Shown one piece after another: positions 44,983-52,232 of a DNA stretch of 64,000 nt. How positions within the stretch are numbered: the stretch's first letter is position 1; every line of letters begins with the position of its first letter. The notes under the pieces are model-generated. The model was given only the letters and a program-made list of their open reading frames with translations. It was not told where the DNA came from and searched no databases. The stretch is taken from positions 21,800-85,799 of the forward strand of contig JANQOA010000023.1 of the NCBI GenBank assembly GCA_028279305.1. Reading direction: 5' to 3'. Made by a program: the position numbers and the translations under genes. The stretch is from Pseudomonadales bacterium (GTDB taxonomy: Bacteria > Pseudomonadota > Gammaproteobacteria > Pseudomonadales > Azotimanducaceae).

Positions 44983-45558
44983 GTGAAGATCCTGGATCAC
45001 GCTTTGAAGCACTTCGCGAACTACGGCTACCGCGGCGCACGTACCCGGGAGATCGCTGAATCCGCTGCGGTAAACCACGCGCTGATCAAGTACTACTTCC
45101 AAAACAAAGAAATGCTCTGGAAGCAGGCGGTAGATCACATGTTTGCGCACCTGGTCGCTGCAATGGCGTTAGTCGACAACACCAATGCACACGAGCCGGA
45201 CCCGGTCCAGAGGTTCAGGAACTTTATACAAGGCTATGTCCGGTACTGTGCCCTGCATCCGGAACACGGGCGTATCCTCATGCAGGAGAGCAGCACCGAC
45301 AACGAGCGGCTTAAGTGGATTGTTGACAATCATTTGAAACAAACCCTGCAGCCTCTGGAAGAAACGGTTGTGGAGCTGATCAAATTGGGCGCCATACCAA
45401 GCATGCCCGTTGAGTCATTCCGCTATCTTTTTGTGGGTGCTTGTCAGAACCTCTTTGTGCTGGGCTCCGAGGCCAAACTGCTCTACGGCATAGAGTCGAC
45501 TGACGCTGAGGTCATCGAAAAACACGCGAGCGCCGTGGCTGATTTGTTTATTCGTTGA
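44983..45558 (+). CDS. TetR family transcriptional regulator
   Basis: A TetR regulator with KILDHALKHFANYGYRGARTREIA and NHALIKYYFQNKEMLWKQA (recognition helix) and a helical C-terminal domain. The GTG at 44983 is the first normal start codon in frame, but it cuts off the beginning of helix 1. The frame stays open back to a TAG at 44920 and encodes TRKRDAAETRV just before the GTG, which is the usual lead-in of TetR proteins. The real start may be a rare codon such as ATC at 44929. It faces the TonB receptor across the 18-bp palindrome and is the likely repressor of the glycoside locus. Confidence 0.85.
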   Translation: MKILDHALKHFANYGYRGARTREIAESAAVNHALIKYYFQNKEMLWKQAVDHMFAHLVAAMALVDNTNAHEPDPVQRFRNFIQGYVRYCALHPEHGRILMQESSTDNERLKWIVDNHLKQTLQPLEETVVELIKLGAIPSMPVESFRYLFVGACQNLFVLGSEAKLLYGIESTDAEVIEKHASAVADLFIR

Positions 45559-45607
45559 CTTTCAGCCAAACCGGCGATCAACGTGCCCGTTCTAATCCGC
45601 CATCCAG

Positions 45608-46375
45608 CTATGAAGCAGCAGCCAGTCCCGCAGACTTTTTTCGCCGTGATAACAGGATGCTGGCAAGCAGCGGTATGACCGGGAAACTCATCATTAACCA
45701 CATCGGCGACTCAAGGAGCACGCACAAAGGCAGCAGGGCTACGTGCCCGAACGCAGCGTAAGCCACACCGGCAGCGACCAGCCAGGGACTGACGCCGAGT
45801 ACTCGATAAGCTCGTGCCAGGTACCAGACGGCCCCGGGCAGAAACATGACTATCGAAGTGGCCAAACCCGGCGTGTACTCAAGCAGCATCACGGAGTTGA
45901 TGATGTGCATGGTGCCGTTCGCCAACGGCAGGCTTGCAGCCGCGATCCCCGCGAAGCGGTAGCGATCTCCGCCCCAGATTCCGCAAAGGAAAAAAACGTA
46001 CATGGATACCGTGTTCATGCGCATGATCTCGCCGGCGCTCAGGTCGATACCGCGGGTTTCCAACACATGGGTTTGGAAATAGAACTCGCGGCCAAGCAAG
46101 TCGATACCGTCCACCTCGAATCCATGCAGGAGGTAGGCGGAAAACAGCAGCCAAAGCGCGGGCGCCATGGGATCGCGCCAGCTACGCCGCTGCTGGGAAG
46201 CGACAAAAATCCAGATGGCCACTGCCGCACCCAGACTCACCAGCGGCCAGCGATGCTCGAAGTAATGTGCAACGTCCGGGACAGTGTTCATGGCCACAAT
46301 CGTTGCGAGCGCCGCCAGCAGCCAAGTCGCCCGGGGTTGCAAATCCGGCGTTTCCGATAGCAGTTTTTCCGGCAT
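45608..46375 (-). CDS. HXXEE-type membrane protein
   Basis: A 255-residue membrane protein with about seven hydrophobic segments. It carries the conserved features of the HXXEE family: an N-x3-H motif in NGTMHIINSV and Y-x-P-G in EYTPGLATS, with LHGFEVDG as a degenerate HxxE(E) element. The family's function is not established. It starts 24 bases after the TetR gene of the COQ4-like operon and is co-directional with it. Confidence 0.65.
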   Translation of the reverse strand: MPEKLLSETPDLQPRATWLLAALATIVAMNTVPDVAHYFEHRWPLVSLGAAVAIWIFVASQQRRSWRDPMAPALWLLFSAYLLHGFEVDGIDLLGREFYFQTHVLETRGIDLSAGEIMRMNTVSMYVFFLCGIWGGDRYRFAGIAAASLPLANGTMHIINSVMLLEYTPGLATSIVMFLPGAVWYLARAYRVLGVSPWLVAAGVAYAAFGHVALLPLCVLLESPMWLMMSFPVIPLLASILLSRRKKSAGLAAAS

Positions 46376-46399
46376 TTTTCTCTCCTTTACTGTCCCGGC

Positions 46400-47038
46400 T
46401 CAGGGCACCATAAGACTGGTAAGAAAATCAGCGTGCGCGTCGATTGCCGCTTGTTGGGACGCATCGATGCCCGTTAAACGGGAACAAGCGGGCGCAACAG
46501 CAAAAATAAGTGACGCGGCACCGGCCAGGGCGAAGAACGCGTGCCCCGCCATGCTGCTGTCCAGGCCTCTTATTTGAGCGACCCCCTCATTGATCATGAA
46601 ATCGAAACGCGGCTTGAGGTGTGTGTCTACCAGCCACTCCATCAGATCATCGGAGCGATTGCCCGCGTCCACTAGAAAGCGGAAGATTTCCGGGTGCTCA
46701 GCGAGACAACGCACGACTTCACGTAACCCGCCCCGCGCCCGTTCACGATGGGATAGATCCGCGAGCGGCTCGAGGGCTACGTTGATGCGTTCAGTGAGCT
46801 CGTTAAAGATCCTATCTGCGGCCGCAAACCATAGCGCTTGTTTGTTGGGAAAATGGTAAGTCAATAGACCCTGCTCGATACCCGCACGCCGGGCAATCTC
46901 CCGGGTGCTGGTGGCGTCGAAGCCATGCTCCGAAAAAGCTCCGATTGCAGCCTGCACAATCGCCTCGCGGCGCTCGGCGCCCCGGCGGTCTGTACCTGAT
47001 CTGGCTTTGCGTTGTTTTGTCTGCTGCATCCGTGTCAC
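46400..47038 (-). CDS. TetR family transcriptional regulator
   Basis: A 212-residue TetR protein. REAIVQAAIGAFSEHGFDATSTREIARRAGIEQG (split by the turn) and LLTYHFPNKQALW form the DNA-binding domain. The ligand domain includes LVDTHLKPRFDFM. Its ATG overlaps the stop of the COQ4-like gene (ATGA), so it is translationally coupled to it. It likely regulates its own operon through the TTTGTCA palindrome at 48074. Confidence 0.88.
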   Translation of the reverse strand: MTRMQQTKQRKARSGTDRRGAERREAIVQAAIGAFSEHGFDATSTREIARRAGIEQGLLTYHFPNKQALWFAAADRIFNELTERINVALEPLADLSHRERARGGLREVVRCLAEHPEIFRFLVDAGNRSDDLMEWLVDTHLKPRFDFMINEGVAQIRGLDSSMAGHAFFALAGAASLIFAVAPACSRLTGIDASQQAAIDAHADFLTSLMVP

Positions 47039-48021
47039 GCGGCCAGCAGCGGTTCGTCGCGGGGCGGGACAGCCAATTTTTTGCGGACCTCTTCAATCGG
47101 CTGATCGATCACTTGCCAGAAATCCCAGCTTTCTCCCAGATCACGGTTAACCCGGTTGCCCCTGGCCAGGGCCTTGAAGACCTCCAGAGCCAGGCCGGGT
47201 TGTCCGATGCGGCCTGGTAAACGGGGCATGGGAAACGGTGCCAGATTGACGCCGGCCGTGTGTATCACCAAGGCAAACAGCAGAGTGAAGAAATCCCAAT
47301 CGCCCCGGGTATATCCTGCCTGAAAGGCGGCCGCCTTCATCTCACCTTCCGGCGATGTGTCGTAACCCGCTAACACATGGGTAAAGTCGTGGTATACCGC
47401 ACCTTCAGGAAACCCGCTTTTCTCGCCGGGGAAGGCGATTCCCGCCCCGGCGCAATGATCGTGGAAGCAGCGGCCGAGCGTATCAGAGGGCAACCCCCGG
47501 AGCCCATGGTATCGAGCCGACATTGCAGCATCCTGCAGTACCCCTCGAAAAACGAGAATGCCTTTTATCACCGCCTTCGCGCCCCCCAACCGATAGGTGT
47601 TAGCAAAGTAATTACGGATATGAGACCGGCGCATGAATCCCGCGCGAAAACGGAGATGCCGATTCCGGGAGAGCTGTTCGAGCACACCGACGGCTGGTTC
47701 ATCAACGCCGAGGCCCTGGGCTATGCGTTTCGTGAGCTGCATCTGCTCCTGACCCGGCAGCCCGTCGGCAATCGCCATGACGAGCATCAGGCGTACCAAC
47801 TGCCGCCCCTCTTCCGGCTTATCCCCGAGTGCGTCCAGACTTGGCATCGCTGCTGTCGATTCACATTCGAGATTGATTTTCACGCGGTATACGACTTTTT
47901 GCAGTGCATCCAGAATCGCCCGCTGGGGTGTTACCATCCCCGTGGTACCCGCCTGCGCGACCGCGGCCAGCAGTTTTAAGTGAGCGTCGGAGACCTCTGT
48001 GTTCGGCGAAACGATGTGCAT
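47035..48021 (-). CDS. COQ4-like domain protein with TerB-like N-terminus
   Basis: A 328-codon frame. The C-terminal half has YHDFTHVLAGYDTSPEGE, matching the HDxxH-x11-E motif of COQ4 (H211, D212, H215, E227 here). COQ4 proteins bind a divalent metal and act in ubiquinone assembly. The N-terminal half has LVRLMLVMAIADGLPGQEQ, the kind of acidic helical segment seen in TerB-like domains. The combination suggests a quinone- or lipid-binding protein. The frame is open to 48126, but the upstream part contains the probable promoter and operator, so the ATG at 48021 is chosen. It is first in an operon with a TetR and an HXXEE membrane protein. Confidence 0.7.
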   Translation of the reverse strand: MHIVSPNTEVSDAHLKLLAAVAQAGTTGMVTPQRAILDALQKVVYRVKINLECESTAAMPSLDALGDKPEEGRQLVRLMLVMAIADGLPGQEQMQLTKRIAQGLGVDEPAVGVLEQLSRNRHLRFRAGFMRRSHIRNYFANTYRLGGAKAVIKGILVFRGVLQDAAMSARYHGLRGLPSDTLGRCFHDHCAGAGIAFPGEKSGFPEGAVYHDFTHVLAGYDTSPEGEMKAAAFQAGYTRGDWDFFTLLFALVIHTAGVNLAPFPMPRLPGRIGQPGLALEVFKALARGNRVNRDLGESWDFWQVIDQPIEEVRKKLAVPPRDEPLLAA

Positions 48022-48073
48022 ACGGGAGCCCAATAATTCTAGGTCAGTTGACAAGTTACGCCTCTGCTGAGAG

Positions 48074-48089
48074 TTTGTCAAATGACAAA
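48074..48089. promoter_or_regulatory. Palindrome upstream of the COQ4-like operon
   Basis: TTTGTCA at 48074-48080 and TGACAAA at 48083-48089 form a 7-bp inverted repeat with a 2-base centre. A related half-site TTGACAA occurs at 48048-48054. On the minus strand TTGACA could also serve as a -35 box. The autoregulating TetR of the operon is the probable binder. Confidence 0.5.
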
Positions 48090-48141
48090 GAACATTGGCA
48101 GGCCTCCGGTGCTCTGAATCGAGCATGACGGCAGTTCGAGG

Positions 48142-48696
48142 TTACTGCTGACGAATGCGCGGCGATGCAAGCAACACATGTACTCGATGGCCCGCCGCAT
48201 CCCGTGCGAAATTCTTACTCAAGTAGTTTCGATTCAACTCGAAGTCGTAAAAGGGCTGAACAAACCATCCATCCGATAGCTTGTCGTATTGGATCTCAAA
48301 AACGACCGTGTGTTCTTCGATATGAGACATGCTGACAAGCGCATCCGCTTCTATCTGGATAACCCCTGTCCCGGACGAAGCGTGCTCCGCGCTTGGCACC
48401 TTTATACGGGGCTCTCTCAACAGCAATGGCTGACCGTTCAGTGAAACCTTTGCACCTGCCAGAACCTCCCGAGCAAAACCGTTCGCTTCATCGACCGACA
48501 CAACGCCATCACTATCCCCGTCGATGTAATGGTGTATTTCCGCACCTTCGTCGTACGACGGAAGAATAAGAAGTTTGATGGCTATGCGCTCGAACCCTAT
48601 GGAGACCATAGCCTGCTGCTGTACATTGTCGTGGGGATGTGATGAAACAGCGCCACAGGCAAGACATGTCAGCAATACGAGTAAAACACGGAACAT
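48142..48696 (-). CDS. Exported protein with an EF-hand motif
   Basis: A 184-residue protein with a signal peptide (MFRVLLVLLTCLACGAVSSH). DGDSDGVVSVDE, around residues 59-70, matches the canonical EF-hand calcium loop (D1, D3, D5, G6, E12). The rest is predicted to be mostly beta strands (FERIAIKLLILPSYDEG at the start, HTVVFEIQYDKLSDGW later). I do not recognise the family. Its ATG overlaps the stop of the DUF3500 gene by one base (TAATG), so it is the third member of a tightly coupled operon and likely works with the DUF3500 protein in the periplasm. Confidence 0.75.
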   Translation of the reverse strand: MFRVLLVLLTCLACGAVSSHPHDNVQQQAMVSIGFERIAIKLLILPSYDEGAEIHHYIDGDSDGVVSVDEANGFAREVLAGAKVSLNGQPLLLREPRIKVPSAEHASSGTGVIQIEADALVSMSHIEEHTVVFEIQYDKLSDGWFVQPFYDFELNRNYLSKNFARDAAGHRVHVLLASPRIRQQ

Positions 48697-49823
48697 TACG
48701 GAGCAACCCAGGCGCTGCCGTAGTCGTTCGTGGGATCTCTGTACATGCTATGGGCATGGTCCGTAACGCTCGGAGATTCATCCACGTCTTGCGGCGCATA
48801 CTCAAGCACCAAAGTAGGTCCCGTTACTCTGAAATAGGCAAATCCGAGCTTCGCCGTGGGTGAACCCCACCAGGCAAAGTAGGTTTCGTCGAGATCGGAA
48901 AGTACCCTCGCCATCGCCGCCGCATTGTCGTCTTCATTAATGAAATCCAGCCGCGAATCAATCAGTGCAACCAGCAGCGGTTTCTGATCCTCAGTCAATT
49001 GCGCGCCGGGTATCCCTTCAGGGGCGACAACCGTTCCAAACTCACCCGGGCCCAGCAAGAGATCAATGGGCTGCGGCCCCCGAATTGCAACGCTCTGTTG
49101 TTCGGGTGTCAGACTATCCAAGAGTCTTTGCGCAGCCCGCGTTTCTTCCTCCGTGATAAAAACGTTGTTTCCATCGAACTGAAAATTGAGCGGCTGACCA
49201 CCCGTTAACATCGGCGAGAAAGTTACGTCAGCCCCATAGACCGTCACATTAAGCGCCAGGTGATGTCCGCCAAATTGGAACATCCATGGCTGAGATTCTG
49301 AAGGTTCGCCCAGAAACGCAACATAGTAGAACTCTGTTCCGTACTTGGCGAAACCGCCAGGTGGTAACGTGTCTTCAGCAGCTAACTGGTAGGCCGTGTT
49401 CAGAAAGCCTTTTTCACTCATGATCTCAGCGAGCAGGTCATCGAGGTTGCCGCGTTGCGCTGCAGACAGTGTGCCAAGCATCAACCCGCCACGGGGAATC
49501 ATACCTTCAGGCAAATTGGACCAATTCGACCGCTGTGCATTGTCTGAGAATTCATAACTCGCGGCGTCGCGCTGCTCATTATCCAGAGAGCCGAGGAAAA
49601 CTTGTGCCCGCGAGACTATTGCCCTGGTCTTTGTATCCGCAGATCTCTGATCAAATCTCGCAGCAACACTCAATGGCACCGGACCGGTATTCACACCTAA
49701 AAAGAAGCTGGCTGCTGCACGCGGAAACTGGCTCCACGTAAAAACCATTGCGCCAAAGAGCACAGCTAGAATGACTGCAAGTGCGACTACCGCGATTAGA
49801 AGTTTAGATACTATCGGGTTCAT
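48696..49823 (-). CDS. DUF3500 family membrane-anchored protein
   Basis: A 375-residue protein with one N-terminal membrane segment (LLIAVVALAVILAVLFGAMVF). The remainder matches DUF3500 in layout: FQFGGHHLALNVTVYG, where the GGHH may bind a metal, the LTPEQQ helices, and a late ETYFAWWG, followed by HAHSMYRDPTNDYG near the end. The family has no assigned reaction. The start overlaps the stop of the FAD oxidoreductase gene by one base (TAATG), as does its stop with the EF-hand gene. The three are a translationally coupled unit. Confidence 0.82.
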   Translation of the reverse strand: MNPIVSKLLIAVVALAVILAVLFGAMVFTWSQFPRAAASFFLGVNTGPVPLSVAARFDQRSADTKTRAIVSRAQVFLGSLDNEQRDAASYEFSDNAQRSNWSNLPEGMIPRGGLMLGTLSAAQRGNLDDLLAEIMSEKGFLNTAYQLAAEDTLPPGGFAKYGTEFYYVAFLGEPSESQPWMFQFGGHHLALNVTVYGADVTFSPMLTGGQPLNFQFDGNNVFITEEETRAAQRLLDSLTPEQQSVAIRGPQPIDLLLGPGEFGTVVAPEGIPGAQLTEDQKPLLVALIDSRLDFINEDDNAAAMARVLSDLDETYFAWWGSPTAKLGFAYFRVTGPTLVLEYAPQDVDESPSVTDHAHSMYRDPTNDYGSAWVAP

Positions 49824-51223
49824 TAGATTATTCCGAATTGACCGATAAGGCGGTCAAGTAGTGTACGCGAGCGATGCATACCTTTCTCATCAAGCACATC
49901 CGCCAAGCGCATGAGTTTCGGGATACCGCCGGCACCAATCATGCGAACCGGCTCAGGTTCCCACCGGGGAGATTGATGATTCACCCAGGGCAGGTGCACC
50001 AGTGGTGTATCTTGTTTCAAGACCAGGTCACGGACGATGCGCGCGCCTAAATTTGTCGCCGCCACGCCTTCACCGAAATACCCTCCCGCCCACGCAAATC
50101 CCGTTGATTCATCGTATCCAACCGACGGCATGAAATCTCTCGGTAATCCCATCAGCCCACCCCATCGGCGCGCCACCTTAAACTCGCTGCACCAGGGAAA
50201 GAGCTGATGCAGCTTTTTCTCCAGCAACCGATGTGCAGGATGTTCGTTGAGCGTCTTGTGAGTAATCCTGGAGTTCCAATAGTACTGCACGGCCAGACCG
50301 CCTATCGCTATACGGTTGTCTTTGGTGCGCTGGGCGTAGAGCGGCATCATTGTGTAATCCGCAAACGCAGGGCGGTCATCCAGGCCCGCTCTATCCCAGA
50401 AGGCATCACTTAGCGGTTCAGTTGCAATCATGTAGGAATAGACCGGGGCCACACTCCGCTCGTAACCGGGCAACTGAACCGAGTAGCCTTCCGTGCACTT
50501 GATGATAACCGAAGCATCGACCCGATGAGCGCCAACTTCCACACAGTGCGGGCCAAACCCTGTTGCCCCGGAATGTTCAAAAATCTCCACACCTAGTTCC
50601 GCGGCTGCACGCGCAATACCAACAACCAGTTTGTAGGGATTAATGACTGCACCATGAGGCGTGTACAAAGCCCCGTGAGTTCCTTCTATGCGGAGATGCC
50701 GGGCCATCTCGTTGGGGTTTAAGGTATAGAAGTCTCGATCGGTAATGCCTGCATCCCGATACCCGGCAACTGTCTCGTTGATGGTGTTCATGGAGCGTTC
50801 GCTTGGCGCGTAGTACAGAATCCCACCTTTGTGGTAATCACAGTCGATGCCGAACTCGCCGCACATGCGCGCCACTTCATCAACCGTGTCGTACATTGTG
50901 TGTTCCATGCGCAGGCCGCCGCCCGGCTGAATCGCATCATAATCTGCGACTTCAGGGGTGCTGGCACCCATGCACCATCCACCATTGCGCCCGGACGCTC
51001 CGTAACCCAAATAGTCTTTCTCCAACACAACTACCGACAACTCCGGTTGCGCTCGTTTGATATACAGCGCGGACCACAGACCGCTGAATCCACCACCGAT
51101 AATGGCAACGTCGCATTGGCGATTGCCATCAAGAGGAAGAAAAGACGGAGCTGTGGATACCGTTTTGTGCCACCAGGAGGAGGTGGGATCGTTCTGACTC
51201 GTCAGAGTAGAGGTGTTACTCAT
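49823..51223 (-). CDS. FAD-dependent amine/amino-acid oxidase-like protein (DAO family)
   Basis: A 466-residue flavoprotein of the DAO family. The FAD loop is CDVAIIGGGFSGLWSALYI, followed by VVLEKDYLGYGASGRNGGW, the pattern of glycine oxidase, gamma-glutamylputrescine oxidase and related amine oxidases. FAWAGGYFGEGVAATNLGAR near the C-terminus completes the FAD site. It should oxidise a secondary or primary amine. The open frame reaches 51262; the ATG at 51223 has AAGGTG upstream and is preferred. It heads the operon with the DUF3500 and EF-hand genes and faces a TetR gene. Confidence 0.9.
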   Translation of the reverse strand: MSNTSTLTSQNDPTSSWWHKTVSTAPSFLPLDGNRQCDVAIIGGGFSGLWSALYIKRAQPELSVVVLEKDYLGYGASGRNGGWCMGASTPEVADYDAIQPGGGLRMEHTMYDTVDEVARMCGEFGIDCDYHKGGILYYAPSERSMNTINETVAGYRDAGITDRDFYTLNPNEMARHLRIEGTHGALYTPHGAVINPYKLVVGIARAAAELGVEIFEHSGATGFGPHCVEVGAHRVDASVIIKCTEGYSVQLPGYERSVAPVYSYMIATEPLSDAFWDRAGLDDRPAFADYTMMPLYAQRTKDNRIAIGGLAVQYYWNSRITHKTLNEHPAHRLLEKKLHQLFPWCSEFKVARRWGGLMGLPRDFMPSVGYDESTGFAWAGGYFGEGVAATNLGARIVRDLVLKQDTPLVHLPWVNHQSPRWEPEPVRMIGAGGIPKLMRLADVLDEKGMHRSRTLLDRLIGQFGII

Positions 51224-51374
51224 GCATGCGCACCTTGAAGCCATTAGCCGGCTATCACCCACGGGTTCGCCGATTGTACCACCCTGAGCGGCTTAGCTTT
51301 TGGTCGGGTGACAGGGGCGACATCACAGTGGTCATCCTCTAACTGACGTGCCCCAGGTTCCGTTTCTGTGCTGG

Positions 51375-51392
51375 GTTTTAACTTGTTAAAAC
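51375..51392. promoter_or_regulatory. 18-bp inverted repeat, candidate TetR operator
   Basis: GTTTTAAC at 51375-51382 and GTTAAAAC at 51385-51392 are perfect reverse complements around a TT centre. It lies in the divergent gap between the FAD oxidase operon and the TetR gene, which is the standard place for a TetR site. Confidence 0.65.
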
Positions 51393-51436
51393 AGTTTAAT
51401 AGTGCTAAAAAGCCTGAATCATCAAGAGAGCTCCCT

Positions 51437-52126
51437 ATGGGTTTAGTTGCCGAGCTACAAGTCACTAAACGAAATAGAATCCTGAGTGCCACCGTCGAAG
51501 CCGTTACTGAACTTGGCTACGAAGGCATTCGAATGAGGGAGTTGGCTGAACGCTGCGGCGTTACCGTGCCCACCCTCTACAATCAATTTGGGGGAAAGGA
51601 TCAGCTCATTGCCAGAGCCCTTGAAGACGCTATTGGCATAGAAAAACGCATGGTGTCCGCACGCGGCCTGGAGCCCGGTTATGATCGCCTGATCGAACTG
51701 ATCGAGCTGAATGCTGTTTCGCTCATCGAGGGCGGGGTTAGAGGCCGCAGAATTGTGCGCAGCTATACATCTCTAGCCTGGAACGAGCAAACCAGGAACA
51801 AAAACGCTGAGTACCTGACCACGCTACTTAAAGAGTGTCTTCTTGTCATGGTTGCCAAGCGGCAGCTGGCTAAGTGGCTTGATCCCGCGCTGTTAGCTGA
51901 GCAAATGACCGCGGCTAACATTCGAACCTCAATAGAGTGGAGCTTAGAGAACTTATCTACCCGACAGGCTTTGCCGCAAATGCGATATGCCATGGGTATT
52001 GTTGTTCTTGGCGGTGTTCGAGGTTTAACCGCTGACAAATTGATCGACTGGCTGAAAACCGCCCAGAGAGCAATCAGGGAACAGTCCAAAAAAAATAGTA
52101 AACCCAAACAGAAGGTTCGGTACTGA
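51437..52126 (+). CDS. TetR family transcriptional regulator
   Basis: A 229-residue TetR protein. KRNRILSATVEAVTELGYEG and IRMRELAERCGVTVPTLYNQF, then GGKDQLIARALE, form the helix-turn-helix; the C-terminal half is a helical ligand domain with a Lys-rich tail. The frame is open from 51368, but that part contains the palindrome at 51375, so the ATG at 51437 is chosen. It faces the FAD oxidase / DUF3500 operon and is followed 106 bases later by a TonB receptor gene, either of which it may control. Confidence 0.88.
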   Translation: MGLVAELQVTKRNRILSATVEAVTELGYEGIRMRELAERCGVTVPTLYNQFGGKDQLIARALEDAIGIEKRMVSARGLEPGYDRLIELIELNAVSLIEGGVRGRRIVRSYTSLAWNEQTRNKNAEYLTTLLKECLLVMVAKRQLAKWLDPALLAEQMTAANIRTSIEWSLENLSTRQALPQMRYAMGIVVLGGVRGLTADKLIDWLKTAQRAIREQSKKNSKPKQKVRY

Positions 52127-52232
52127 TGAAACGTGCTAGGGAAGCATTATTCAGGACGATGGACCGGTCTTACGCCGTTCTGCGGAGATGTTAGTGCCGT
52201 AGTCGCAGAGCAGCAACAACTCGGAGAGAAAA

